NCBI RefSeq assembly: GCF_019880205.1
Contig: NZ_CP082292.1
Span: 3,596,001-3,660,000, forward strand
DNA: 64,000 nucleotides
Source of the DNA: Pantoea alfalfae
Lineage (GTDB): Bacteria > Pseudomonadota > Gammaproteobacteria > Enterobacterales > Enterobacteriaceae
Reading direction: 5' to 3'
Each line of letters opens with the position of its first letter. The first letter of the stretch is position 1. A program made the position numbers and the translations under genes. A model generated the notes under the pieces. The model saw only the letters and a program-made list of their open reading frames with translations, had not been told where the DNA came from and made no database searches. Of this stretch, positions 1 through 9,461 are shown piece by piece.

Positions 1-3000
1 GCCGACAAAGCGCGCGAAGAGGACAACTTCATCCGTCTGATGACGCTGGCAAAACTGGATAACGCCTTTGGCATCAAGCCAGAGACGTTTAAGGACAGCA
101 GCTTCGAGCGCATTCCGGATGACGTGATCAACAACTTTGCGATTACGGCCGATTACCGCCAGTTCTCAAGTCTGATGTATGAAGAGCGTAAACGTCGCCC
201 GGCGGCCCTGCGCGACATCCTGACCTTCCCGGCTGACCTGACCCACATCGACAGCGAAGCGGAGTTCCGCCGTAAGCTTGGGCGCTACTCACTGACCAAC
301 AACGGCTTTGCTATTCGCGGCATGGAGTGTGAAGCGGTAGATGGCAGCCTGAATCACTTTATGCTGCGTCTGACCGATGCGATTGAGGGGCTGAAGCCAG
401 AGAGTGAACGTTTGCAGAACCTGTCCCGCGCCCTGAAATCCCGCTTCGGCGACGATATCGAGAGCAGCGACGTGGTCACTGGCGGTCTGAAAGTGACGGC
501 GTACGGTAAAGCGGCAGATTATCTGTCACGTATTTTTACTACCCTGCCCTCACTGCCGCTAAGTGAAGTGCAGCCAGCCTGTGAAATTACCCGTACCTTT
601 GCTTCCGGGGCAATGAGCCATGGTGCACTGGTCGCCCCGGCTCATGAAGCGGTCGCACACGGCACCAACATGGTCGGCGGCATGAGTAACTGCGGTGAAG
701 GCGGCGAGCATTATTCCCGTCACGGTACCATCCGTGCCTCCCGTATCAAACAGCTGGCTTCGGGGCGTTTCGGCGTCTGGGCTGCCTATCTGGCGGATCC
801 GATGCTGGAAGAGCTGGAGATCAAAATTGGTCAGGGTGCGAAACCTGGCGAAGGCGGTCAGTTACCGGCGGCCAAAGTGACCGTCGAGATTGCTGCGGCC
901 CGTGGCGGTACGCCTGGCGTTGAACTGGTCTCGCCGCCGCCGCATCACGATACCTACTCCATCGAAGATCTCGCGCAGCTGATCCACGACTGCAAAGCGG
1001 CGCGGGTACGCGTTATCGTCAAACTGGTCTCCTCTGAAGGGATCGGCACCATCGCGGTTGGCGTAGCCAAAGCCGGTGCAGACGTGATTAACGTCGCGGG
1101 AAACACCGGCGGTACCGGCGCTGCCTCGGTGACCAGCCTGAAATATACCGGACGCGTGGCGGAAATCGGCATCGCTGAAGTCCATCAGGCGCTATGCGCT
1201 AATGGCCTGCGCGATAAAGTGCAGCTGCGCTGCTCTGGCGCGCAGCAGACCGGCAGCGACGTGGTGAAATCTGCTCTGCTGGGCGGTGACAGTTTTGAGT
1301 TCGGTACGACGGCGCTGATGATGCTGAAATGCGTGATGGCGAAAAACTGCAACGTTAAGTGCCCTGCTGGTTTAACCACTAATGCCGAAGCCTTTGATGG
1401 CGATCCGCGTCAGCTGGCACAGTACTTCCTCAATGTGGCACATGAAGTGCGTGAGATTCTGGCTCGCATGGGCCTGCGTTCCCTGCGTGAGGCTCGAGGT
1501 CGCTCTGACCTGCTGCACCTGATGGATCATCCACTGGAAGTCGGCAAACTCGACTTACGCGCCATGCTGACCGTGGTACCTGAGCTGAAAATCGACAAGC
1601 CGGTTTATCTGGAAAAAGATTTTGAGCTGGATGACGGCTGGGTTGAGCAGCTGAAATCAGCGCTGGTCGATCAGGCCAATACCGACGTCGCACTGGGCAA
1701 CGGCATCGTGCTGAACAACCGCAACAAAAGTGTGGGCGGCCAGTTAGCGATCGACATTGAACGCATGCTGAACCATGAACTGAGTGCGGCGCAGTTGCAG
1801 GCGATGCCTGCGGTGATGACCGACGATCGCGGCCGCCGTTATCTGGCCCCTGAGAGCGTAAAAATTTCCACCACCGGTTCTGCTGGTCAGTCATTTGGCG
1901 CGTTCTGCAACGATGGCATGCAGCTGGCCCACTACGGCACCTGTAATGATGGCGTCGGCAAGGGACAGTGTGGCGGTGAGCTGATTGTCATGTCGCCGGG
2001 CGGCGGCGCGCAGGATGGCGACGGCAACGTGCTGATTGGTAACTTTGCGCTGTTCGGCGCAACTGGCGGACGTCTATTCGTGCAGGGTCAGGCCGGTGAT
2101 CGCTTCGCGGTGCGTAACTCAGGCGCAACGGCCGTGGTTGAAGGCGTCGGTGACTTCTGCTGCGAATACATGACTAACGGTGCCATTCTTAACCTGGGCA
2201 CCTTTGGTAAAGGATTTGGCAACGGCATGAGCGGCGGCTTTGCTTACCAGTACGATCCGTATGGATCGCTGGCCAGTCACGCTGCCGGTGATTCAGTGCG
2301 GTTCGGCTCGATTGCCGATCAGGATGAGATGGCGCAGGTTCACAAGCAGGCAGTGCTGACCATGCTGAACTGGCATCTGGAAGCGACCAAATCGCCGCGT
2401 GCCGCCTGGCTGCTGGAGAACTGGGAAACCGAGTGTCACCACTTTGTTTACGTGATGCCGCGCTCGCTGCTGCTCTATCAGGATGGCGGCGAGATCCTCA
2501 AAGCCAAGAGCCGTAAAGATCTGCTCGAAGAGCTGTCGACAGCACTGGCAGGCCATCAGGTAGCGAAATTCAAAGCCGCGTGGCGTCAGGGTAAAACCAT
2601 CGCCAACGGTGCCGTCCCGGCTTATGGCGCAACCGATACGCAGGAGATGTTTGTCCTGCTGAACAACTACACCGTGCTGAGTTTTGCCCAGCAGCTGGCA
2701 CTGGCGAAGTTGCCGAAAGGTACACCTGTTGAAGATGCGGCGGTGGAAAAAGCGGTGCGTAATCTGCTGATGACTGAAGACTTTTCGCTGGTGAGCAAGC
2801 TGCAGCGTCATGCCCGTTCGGCCATCGAGAGTTACAGCGATGACGAACTGGCGAGTCTGATCGGTACCAAACGCATGTCAGATTACAAAGCGGCGCTGAC
2901 GCAACGTAACATCCGCTCCATGGACAGTCTGGCGACCTACGGCTGGATCATGTATCAGGATGCCTGTAACCGGGAAGTGCTGGGCCACCTGCCTGACTTT

Positions 3001-3063
3001 GAAGAGCTGTTTGCACGTGCGGCATTGCCGGAAATCGCCGCTGCGGTGGGTAAACTCTCCTGA
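1..3063 (+). CDS. Glutamate synthase large-subunit-like protein (3' part)
   Basis: The reading frame is open from base 1, so the N-terminal part lies outside the window; 1020 residues are visible. They cover the GltB central region, the FMN barrel (for example SPPPHHDTYSIEDLAQL and NVAGNTGGTGA) and the GXGXG-type beta-helix (GVGKGQCGGELIV, then GATGGRLFVQGQAG). Three cysteines at visible residues 444, 450 and 454 form C-x5-C-x3-C, where GltB has the C-x5-C-x4-C ligands of its 3Fe-4S cluster. GltB makes glutamate from 2-oxoglutarate and glutamine-derived ammonia. The protein is clearly divergent from E. coli GltB and carries about 195 extra residues after the beta-helix region. No GltD follows; a diflavin reductase lies 185 bases downstream. 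It is probably a GOGAT-related oxidoreductase, with exact substrate unknown. Whether it has the glutaminase domain cannot be seen. Confidence 0.85.
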   Translation, partial: ADKAREEDNFIRLMTLAKLDNAFGIKPETFKDSSFERIPDDVINNFAITADYRQFSSLMYEERKRRPAALRDILTFPADLTHIDSEAEFRRKLGRYSLTNNGFAIRGMECEAVDGSLNHFMLRLTDAIEGLKPESERLQNLSRALKSRFGDDIESSDVVTGGLKVTAYGKAADYLSRIFTTLPSLPLSEVQPACEITRTFASGAMSHGALVAPAHEAVAHGTNMVGGMSNCGEGGEHYSRHGTIRASRIKQLASGRFGVWAAYLADPMLEELEIKIGQGAKPGEGGQLPAAKVTVEIAAARGGTPGVELVSPPPHHDTYSIEDLAQLIHDCKAARVRVIVKLVSSEGIGTIAVGVAKAGADVINVAGNTGGTGAASVTSLKYTGRVAEIGIAEVHQALCANGLRDKVQLRCSGAQQTGSDVVKSALLGGDSFEFGTTALMMLKCVMAKNCNVKCPAGLTTNAEAFDGDPRQLAQYFLNVAHEVREILARMGLRSLREARGRSDLLHLMDHPLEVGKLDLRAMLTVVPELKIDKPVYLEKDFELDDGWVEQLKSALVDQANTDVALGNGIVLNNRNKSVGGQLAIDIERMLNHELSAAQLQAMPAVMTDDRGRRYLAPESVKISTTGSAGQSFGAFCNDGMQLAHYGTCNDGVGKGQCGGELIVMSPGGGAQDGDGNVLIGNFALFGATGGRLFVQGQAGDRFAVRNSGATAVVEGVGDFCCEYMTNGAILNLGTFGKGFGNGMSGGFAYQYDPYGSLASHAAGDSVRFGSIADQDEMAQVHKQAVLTMLNWHLEATKSPRAAWLLENWETECHHFVYVMPRSLLLYQDGGEILKAKSRKDLLEELSTALAGHQVAKFKAAWRQGKTIANGAVPAYGATDTQEMFVLLNNYTVLSFAQQLALAKLPKGTPVEDAAVEKAVRNLLMTEDFSLVSKLQRHARSAIESYSDDELASLIGTKRMSDYKAALTQRNIRSMDSLATYGWIMYQDACNREVLGHLPDFEELFARAALPEIAAAVGKLS

Positions 3064-3248
3064 CAGTGATACTGATCAGGCTGAACTGAATATTATTAAT
3101 TGATCATTGCCCGGATTAATCGTTGTACCGGACAGAGGCTGAACCGCTTTCCCATGCTGCACACGCTGCGGCGCGGGGAGGCGGAACCGCTTTCAGACCG
3201 GGGAACGCCACTGATATCGGGCGAGAACGGGATTGAGTAAAAGTACCC

Positions 3249-5006
3249 ATGAAAATTCCTTATATTCCAGAAGATGCACCTTTTAATGGCGATCAGAAGT
3301 ACTGGCTGGCTGGCTTTCTCGCGGGGCTTCACTCCCGTTTGCTGGTATTAGAAGACAAGCAGCAACCTGCCGCGGGTACAGGCGCAGCCGCGACCACGCA
3401 ATTGCATATTCTTTACGGCTCCCAGACCGGCAATGCCGAAGCGCTGGCGCAGACTGCTGCAAAATCTGCCCGTGCGAAAGGCCTGGTGCCGGTGGTGCAG
3501 GCGCTGGGCGATGTCGATCTCGACGTGTTTGCCACCATGCGTCATGTGCTGATCGTCACCTCGACCTATGGTGAAGGTGAGATGCCGGACAACGCACAGC
3601 TGTTCTGGGATGCGATCTCTGCCAGTACCGCACCGCGTCTGGAGCAGATGCATTTCGCCGTACTGGCGATTGGCGATACCGGCTACGATGGCTTCTGTCA
3701 GGCAGGCAAGTTCATTGATATGCGCCTTGAGCAGTTGGGTGCGAAACGCGTGGTTGATCGTATCGATTGTGATATCGACTACGAAGAACCTTCCAGCGAG
3801 TGGCTGAACAGCTCAATGCCACAGTTTGCCGCCAGCGCAGGCAGCAGCGGCACTGTGCTGGAGAGCGCGCCTGAAGCGCCAGTCATCCCAGGCAGTAACA
3901 AATCGAATCCGTATGCCGCCGCGCTGATCACTAACAAGCGTTTGTCAGGCGAGCAGTCAGCCAAAGATATTCGTCATTTCGAATTCGACCTGTCGGACAG
4001 CGGCCTGAAGTATGAAGCGGGCGATGCGCTGGGCGTGATTCCGGTCAACGAGCCGTCACTGGTCAGCCTGCTGCTGACGCAGCTTAATGCTGATTACCAG
4101 ACACCAGTACCTGGCTTTGACCGCAGCCTCGGCGACCTGCTGACCTATCAGTTTGAAATCTCTGAGCCGTCACGCAAGTTAATCGAATGGGTTGGGCAGA
4201 ACACGACCAATCAGGAACTGCGTCATGTCTTACAGCATGATGATAAAGATGCACTGGGCGTCTGGCTGTGGGGCAAAGATACCCTCGACCTGCTGCAGCT
4301 TGAGCTGACACGCACGCTGGCGGTGCCTGAGTTTGTTGCCCTGCTGCGCCCGCTGCAGCATCGTGCTTACTCTATTTCATCCAGTTCTAAAGCACACCCT
4401 AACCAGGTACATCTGACCGTTGCCTCGGTGCGTTATCACAGTGGCGGCCGTAATCGCGGTGGCGTCTGCTCGACCTATCTGGCCGAGCGCGTGCGTCGTG
4501 GTGAGAAGCCCGCCATCTTTATCTCACCCAATAAAGCATTCCGCGTCCCTGCCAATAACAGCGCACCGTTGATCATGGTGGGACCGGGTACTGGTATCGC
4601 CCCATTCCGTGCCTTCCTGCAGGAGCGCCAGGCAACCGGCGCGCAGGGCAAAAACTGGCTGTTCTTCGGCGATCAGCATCAGGAACATGATTTTATCTAT
4701 CAGGATGAGCTGCTGGCCTGGCGGGATAACGGCTTGCTGACCCGTCTGGATCTGGCGTTCTCGCGCGATCAGGAGAAGAAGATCTACGTACAGAGCCGGA
4801 TGCTGGAACAGGGCGCAGAGCTTTATGCATGGCTGCAGGAAGGAGCGTACTTCTACGTCTGTGGTGATGCCTCACGTATGGCGAAGGATGTGGATAATGC
4901 GCTGTATGAAGTGGTTCGTCAGTTTGGTGGTCTCTCTACCGAACGTGCTGCGGACTATGTCGATCAGCTGAAGAAAGAGAAACGCTACCTGCGCGACGTT
5001 TACTGA
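3249..5006 (+). CDS. CysJ-like diflavin reductase (FMN/FAD/NADPH)
   Basis: This 585-residue protein has the domain order of sulfite reductase flavoprotein alpha and cytochrome P450 reductase. An N-terminal segment resembles that of CysJ. A flavodoxin domain follows (YGSQTGN at about 56-62, TSTYGEGEMPDN at about 104-115, GDTGYDGFCQAGK at about 142-154). Then come the FAD-binding RAYSISSSS motif and GGVCSTYLAERV, and the NADPH site GPGTGIAPFRAF with the C-terminal YVCGDASRMAKDV. Such enzymes pass electrons from NADPH through FAD and FMN to a partner. No CysI or CysH is nearby; the only plausible partner is the GltB-like protein upstream in the same direction. I infer that it replaces GltD as electron donor there. 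The start has a weak Shine-Dalgarno sequence. The protein ends in a typical aromatic residue. Confidence 0.88.
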   Translation: MKIPYIPEDAPFNGDQKYWLAGFLAGLHSRLLVLEDKQQPAAGTGAAATTQLHILYGSQTGNAEALAQTAAKSARAKGLVPVVQALGDVDLDVFATMRHVLIVTSTYGEGEMPDNAQLFWDAISASTAPRLEQMHFAVLAIGDTGYDGFCQAGKFIDMRLEQLGAKRVVDRIDCDIDYEEPSSEWLNSSMPQFAASAGSSGTVLESAPEAPVIPGSNKSNPYAAALITNKRLSGEQSAKDIRHFEFDLSDSGLKYEAGDALGVIPVNEPSLVSLLLTQLNADYQTPVPGFDRSLGDLLTYQFEISEPSRKLIEWVGQNTTNQELRHVLQHDDKDALGVWLWGKDTLDLLQLELTRTLAVPEFVALLRPLQHRAYSISSSSKAHPNQVHLTVASVRYHSGGRNRGGVCSTYLAERVRRGEKPAIFISPNKAFRVPANNSAPLIMVGPGTGIAPFRAFLQERQATGAQGKNWLFFGDQHQEHDFIYQDELLAWRDNGLLTRLDLAFSRDQEKKIYVQSRMLEQGAELYAWLQEGAYFYVCGDASRMAKDVDNALYEVVRQFGGLSTERAADYVDQLKKEKRYLRDVY

Positions 5007-5028
5007 TTGCGAAGGTCTGCTGATAAAA

Positions 5029-5059
5029 ATCCGGCTTGCGCAGGCAGCCGGATTTTTTT
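5029..5059 (+). terminator. Rho-independent terminator after the diflavin reductase
   Basis: A stem of nine paired bases (aatccggct with agccggatt) around an eight-base loop is followed by seven T. It lies 23 bases after the stop codon and probably ends the GltB-like/diflavin transcript. Confidence 0.8.
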
Positions 5060-5118
5060 ATGGCTGACAGGCAAAAAAATACCCGTCGCATGGACGGGTA
5101 TTCACGATTATGTCACGG

Positions 5119-5604
5119 CTATTTCACGACGCGCAGTGAAGGTCGTCCACCACGTGGCGGTGGATCGTCATCAGGCGGCGTCTCGTCATCGCTGGCATCG
5201 TCAGGACGATCGCCATCAATCACCGACATCATAGTCTCTTCCTGACCCTCTGACGCCTCATGCGTGCCCAGCTCGTAAGCCGGTTCCGGTTCAAACATCG
5301 TTCCGGCACCGTTTTCACGTGCATAGATCGCCAGAATCGCTGCCATCGGCACGTTAACCTGGCGAGGAACGCCACCAAAGCGGGCGTTGAACGACACCTG
5401 ATCATTGGCCAGGTCAAGGTTACCGACAGCACGTGGCGCAATGTTCAGGACAATCTGACCATCACGCGCATACTCCAGCGGCACCTGCACACCCGGCAGA
5501 TTAATGTCGACCACCAGATGCGGCGTCAGCTGGTTGTCGAGCAACCAGTCATAGAAGGCGCGCAGCAGATAGGGACGACGTGCAGTAAGTTGCGACATTT
5601 CCAT
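5119..5604 (-). CDS. sspB: ClpXP protease specificity-enhancing factor SspB
   Basis: SspB is an adaptor that binds ssrA-tagged peptides and delivers them to ClpXP in the cytoplasm. The 161-residue product matches E. coli SspB across the substrate-binding domain (for example RRPYLLRAFYDWLLDNQLTP and NGAGTMFEPE). It also has the acidic flexible linker and the conserved C-terminal ClpX-docking tail ending RGGRPSLRVVK. It lies three bases after sspA on the same strand, the usual sspAB operon. Nothing is unusual. Confidence 0.97.
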   Translation of the reverse strand: MEMSQLTARRPYLLRAFYDWLLDNQLTPHLVVDINLPGVQVPLEYARDGQIVLNIAPRAVGNLDLANDQVSFNARFGGVPRQVNVPMAAILAIYARENGAGTMFEPEPAYELGTHEASEGQEETMMSVIDGDRPDDASDDETPPDDDPPPRGGRPSLRVVK

Positions 5605-5607
5605 ACG

Positions 5608-6249
5608 TTAAGCCCGGGCTTGCAGGCGCATTTCACGTTCAGCTTCAGTCAATGAAGCAAGGAAAGAGTCACGCTCAAATACACGGTTCATGTAACCTTT
5701 CAGCTCTTTTGAACCCGAGCCGATCAGATCGATGCCCATTGACGGCAGACGCCATAACAGCGGCGCCAGGTAGCAATCGACCAGACTGAACTCTTCGCTC
5801 ATGAAGTAAGGCGTACGGCCAAACAGTGGCGCGATGGCCAGCAGCTCTTCACGCAGTTGCTTGCGTGCGGCTTCGGCTTCCTGGCCCGTGCTGTTCTCGA
5901 CTTTCCGCATCAGGCTGTACCAGTCCTGCTCGATGCGATGCATCATCAGTCGGCTGTCACCACGGGCAACCGGATAAACCGGCATCAGTGGCGGATGCGG
6001 GAAGCGCTCATCCAGATATTCCATGATGATGCGTGATTCATACAGCGTCAGCTCACGATCTACCAGCGTTGGTACCGTGCGATACGGATTGAGGTCAATC
6101 AGATCCTGCGGCAGGTTATCCATTTCGACCTGCTCGATCTCTACGCTGACACCCTTCTCCGCCAGGACAATACGTACCTGATGGCTGAAAATGTCAGTAG
6201 GACCAGAAAACAGCGTCATTACCGAACGTTTGTTGGCAGCGACAGCCAT
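5608..6249 (-). CDS. sspA: Stringent starvation protein A
   Basis: SspA is a GST-fold protein that binds RNA polymerase and alters transcription during starvation and acid stress; it does not work as a glutathione transferase. The 213 residues match the E. coli protein, with the thioredoxin-like N-terminus (MTLFSGPTDIFSHQVR), ESRIIMEYLDERFPHPPLMP and the PHP surface used for polymerase contact. The ATG at 6249 was preferred to the one 12 bases upstream because a strong GGAGGT lies just before it and the product then starts MAVAANKRSVM as in relatives. It is cotranscribed with sspB. Confidence 0.97.
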   Translation of the reverse strand: MAVAANKRSVMTLFSGPTDIFSHQVRIVLAEKGVSVEIEQVEMDNLPQDLIDLNPYRTVPTLVDRELTLYESRIIMEYLDERFPHPPLMPVYPVARGDSRLMMHRIEQDWYSLMRKVENSTGQEAEAARKQLREELLAIAPLFGRTPYFMSEEFSLVDCYLAPLLWRLPSMGIDLIGSGSKELKGYMNRVFERDSFLASLTEAEREMRLQARA

Positions 6250-6579
6250 GAAAACCTCCAAGTTTGTTCACAAAAAGATACTGCGAATAGCCAACCACAC
6301 GGCGATTCACCAGCTTATCGAACTCGCACGCAACCTGGTTAGCCGCGTCACAGATACTGACGCCCCGACAGTGGGAAGGCGCATAACGCACCGGCCTGCG
6401 GGCGCAAAGTGACACAGAGTTTACCAGATTTTAGGCTGCTTGTGGGCGAGTAATAAATCTTTGCAGGTAAATTGAGCGCGACGTTACGGTTTTCGCGGGA
6501 AGTCGTGGGAAGGCAGAAAATAAAAAACCCGCCGAAGCGGGTTTTTTGAGCCAATTGCCACAGCCGGAGCTGCAAACAA
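6250..6579. other. Intergenic region between rpsI and sspA
   Basis: These 330 bases hold the sspA leader and promoter region on the minus strand and, at the rpsI side, that operon's terminator. I see no further coding potential or RNA gene. Confidence 0.6.
6522..6547 (-). terminator. Terminator of the rplM-rpsI operon
   Basis: A perfect hairpin (aacccgc, gaa loop, gcgggtt) is flanked by an A-run and a T-run, so it can work in both directions. It sits 33 bases after the rpsI stop codon. Confidence 0.88.
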
Positions 6580-7464
<885 letters not shown>

Positions 7465-7643
7465 TTAAGTAAACGAATGAGGCTCACACGACCATTTTGA
7501 CCAGCAAGCCACCCCTTCGGATAGAGTTACTGGAACACAGAGGATTTGGGAAAAAAATCCTTTGCTGTAACGTGGGGTCGCAAGATTATAGAGAAGTCGG
7601 TTACAAAAATCGAACCCTATTTCGGTATTTATCCTGTTTATTC

Positions 7644-8771
7644 TCACGGCAGGTGTGGCAAACGCAGATACTCTTCGCTCTGCATCTCCTGAAGTCGCGA
7701 TAAACAGCGCTGGTATTCAAATTTCAGTCGCGTGCCCTGATAAATCTCGGTCAGGGACGTTTCTGCCGCGACCACCAGCTTCACATGACGTTCATAGAAC
7801 TCATCGACCAGCGCCAGGAAACGGCGCGCCTGATCTTCGGTTTTATAAATCATCACCGGCACGTCATACAGCAGCACGCTGTGAAAACGGCGCGACAGCG
7901 CAATGTAGTCATGCTGGCTGCGGCCCTCTCCACACAGGGTCGTGAAATTAATCGCCAGTACGCCTTCGCTAACGCCCAGCGTCGGCATCTGGCGATGATT
8001 AATTTCCAGAACCGGTGCCGCTTCAGGCTGACTGCCTGACAGTGCTTTGAACATCCGGCCCATCTCGGCATGCGTCTCTGCGTTGAGCGGGAAGTTCCAC
8101 AGATGTGCGGAGGTCAGCGTGCGTAACCGGTAGTCGATACCCGCATCCACATTCATCACATCACAGTGCCGTTTTATCTGCTCAATAGCAGGCAGGAAGC
8201 GCGCACGCTGCAAACCATTGCGATAAAGATCGTCCGGCGGAATGTTCGAGGTGGCGACCAGCGCAATACCGCGTTCAAACAGCGCTTCCATCAGCGTGCC
8301 CAGCAGCATTGCATCGGTGATATCGGAGACAAAAAACTCATCAAAACAGAGGATGTCGGTTTCGGCTTTGAATTTGTCCGCCACGATCAGCAACGGATCG
8401 CTCTGGCCCTGAAGCTGTGTCAGTTCTTCGTGCACCCGCAGCATAAAGCGGTGGAAGTGCAGGCGCAGTTTGCGATCGCCAGGAATAGACTGAAAAAAGA
8501 GATCCATAACCCAGGTCTTACCGCGACCGACACCGCCCCACATATAGAGCCCACGTACCGGTTGTACCGTTTCGTTTTTCTCTTTGCCAATCAATTTAGA
8601 GAGGCGCCCCAACAGGCCGGATGAGGAAGGCGCGGCGGATTGTTGCCGGGCAACCAGCGCCTGCTGCAGCGCGTCTAAACGGGTAATCGCTTCACGTTGT
8701 ACGTCATCGGGCCTGAATTCGCCCTGCGACAGCGCCTGCTCATAGCGTGCAAGCGGAGTTGAGGTTTGCAT
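7644..8771 (-). CDS. zapE: Cell division protein ZapE (AFG1-like ATPase)
   Basis: ZapE is an ATPase that joins the Z-ring under stress or low oxygen. The 375-residue product has a Walker A motif (GGVGRGKTWVMDL), Walker B (CFDEFFV), sensor region (VATSNIPPDDLY) and the C-terminal LTEIYQGTRLKFEYQRCLSRL typical of the AFG1/ZapE family. Gene order rplM-zapE-zapG matches E. coli. It is divergent from zapG, with about 180 bases of shared upstream region. Confidence 0.97.
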   Translation of the reverse strand: MQTSTPLARYEQALSQGEFRPDDVQREAITRLDALQQALVARQQSAAPSSSGLLGRLSKLIGKEKNETVQPVRGLYMWGGVGRGKTWVMDLFFQSIPGDRKLRLHFHRFMLRVHEELTQLQGQSDPLLIVADKFKAETDILCFDEFFVSDITDAMLLGTLMEALFERGIALVATSNIPPDDLYRNGLQRARFLPAIEQIKRHCDVMNVDAGIDYRLRTLTSAHLWNFPLNAETHAEMGRMFKALSGSQPEAAPVLEINHRQMPTLGVSEGVLAINFTTLCGEGRSQHDYIALSRRFHSVLLYDVPVMIYKTEDQARRFLALVDEFYERHVKLVVAAETSLTEIYQGTRLKFEYQRCLSRLQEMQSEEYLRLPHLP

Positions 8772-8949
8772 TATTGTTTCAAAGTCCCTGAATGGTGTCT
8801 GATTGATACCACGGTTGCTGAAAAAAAGGCCGTTCTACACTAAGCCATGCTGCTCCGGAGTTCCACATCCATAAGATTAACGGGTATAGTGACTATTATT
8901 GAAATGGTGCAACGCCCTACGGAACAATGGAAAAAACACGGGAGTCATT

Positions 8950-9351
8950 ATGACCTGGGAATACGGGCTAATTGGTTTAGTGGTAGGTATTATTGTCGGC
9001 GCAGTCGCCATGCGTTTTGGCAACAAAAAGCTGCGTGAGCAACGCAGCATGCAGTACGAGCTGGAAAAATCGAAAGCGGAGCTGGCTGATTATCGCGAAG
9101 AGCTGACCAACCACTTCGCACAGAGTGCGGAGCTGCTGGACAACATGGCGCGTGACTATCGACAGCTCTATCAGCATATGGCAAAAGGCTCGAATGACCT
9201 GCTGCCAAATCTGCCTGGCCAGAAAAATCCGTTTGCCTATCAGCTGACTGAAGCTGAAGCGGACAACGATCAGGTGCCGGTGCAGATGCCGCGCGACTAC
9301 TCTGAAGGCGCATCCGGTTTACTGCGTGGCGAGCGCCCTGCCCGCGACTAA
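8950..9351 (+). CDS. zapG: Cell envelope/Z-ring protein ZapG (YhcB)
   Basis: YhcB/ZapG is an inner-membrane protein with one N-terminal helix and a cytoplasmic coiled coil that links cell division and envelope growth. The 133 residues match E. coli YhcB, with the transmembrane segment (GLIGLVVGIIVGAVAMRFG), a long charged coiled coil and the conserved C-terminal QMPRDYSEGASGLLR. The ATG at 8950 was chosen over upstream in-frame codons because GGGAG precedes it and the product then starts MTWEYGLIG. Confidence 0.96.
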   Translation: MTWEYGLIGLVVGIIVGAVAMRFGNKKLREQRSMQYELEKSKAELADYREELTNHFAQSAELLDNMARDYRQLYQHMAKGSNDLLPNLPGQKNPFAYQLTEAEADNDQVPVQMPRDYSEGASGLLRGERPARD

Positions 9352-9359
9352 TCTTTTTG

Positions 9360-9389
9360 GGGCGCAGCCTGTCTGCGCCCGCTGTTTTT
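9360..9389 (+). terminator. Terminator between zapG and degQ
   Basis: A GC-rich stem (gggcgcag with ctgcgccc) with a short loop is followed by a T-run, right after the zapG stop codon. Confidence 0.65.
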
Positions 9390-9461
9390 GCGAACCCTGA
9401 CCGCAAACGACTGTCACACTCATTAATTCTTCCCACCTTTTGCAGCGAGAGCGTTGTAGCA

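Noticed and set aside
3249..5006. CysJ of sulfite assimilation
   Set aside because: No cysI, cysH or related gene is close, and the protein sits behind a GltB-like gene; the fold matches but the role probably differs.
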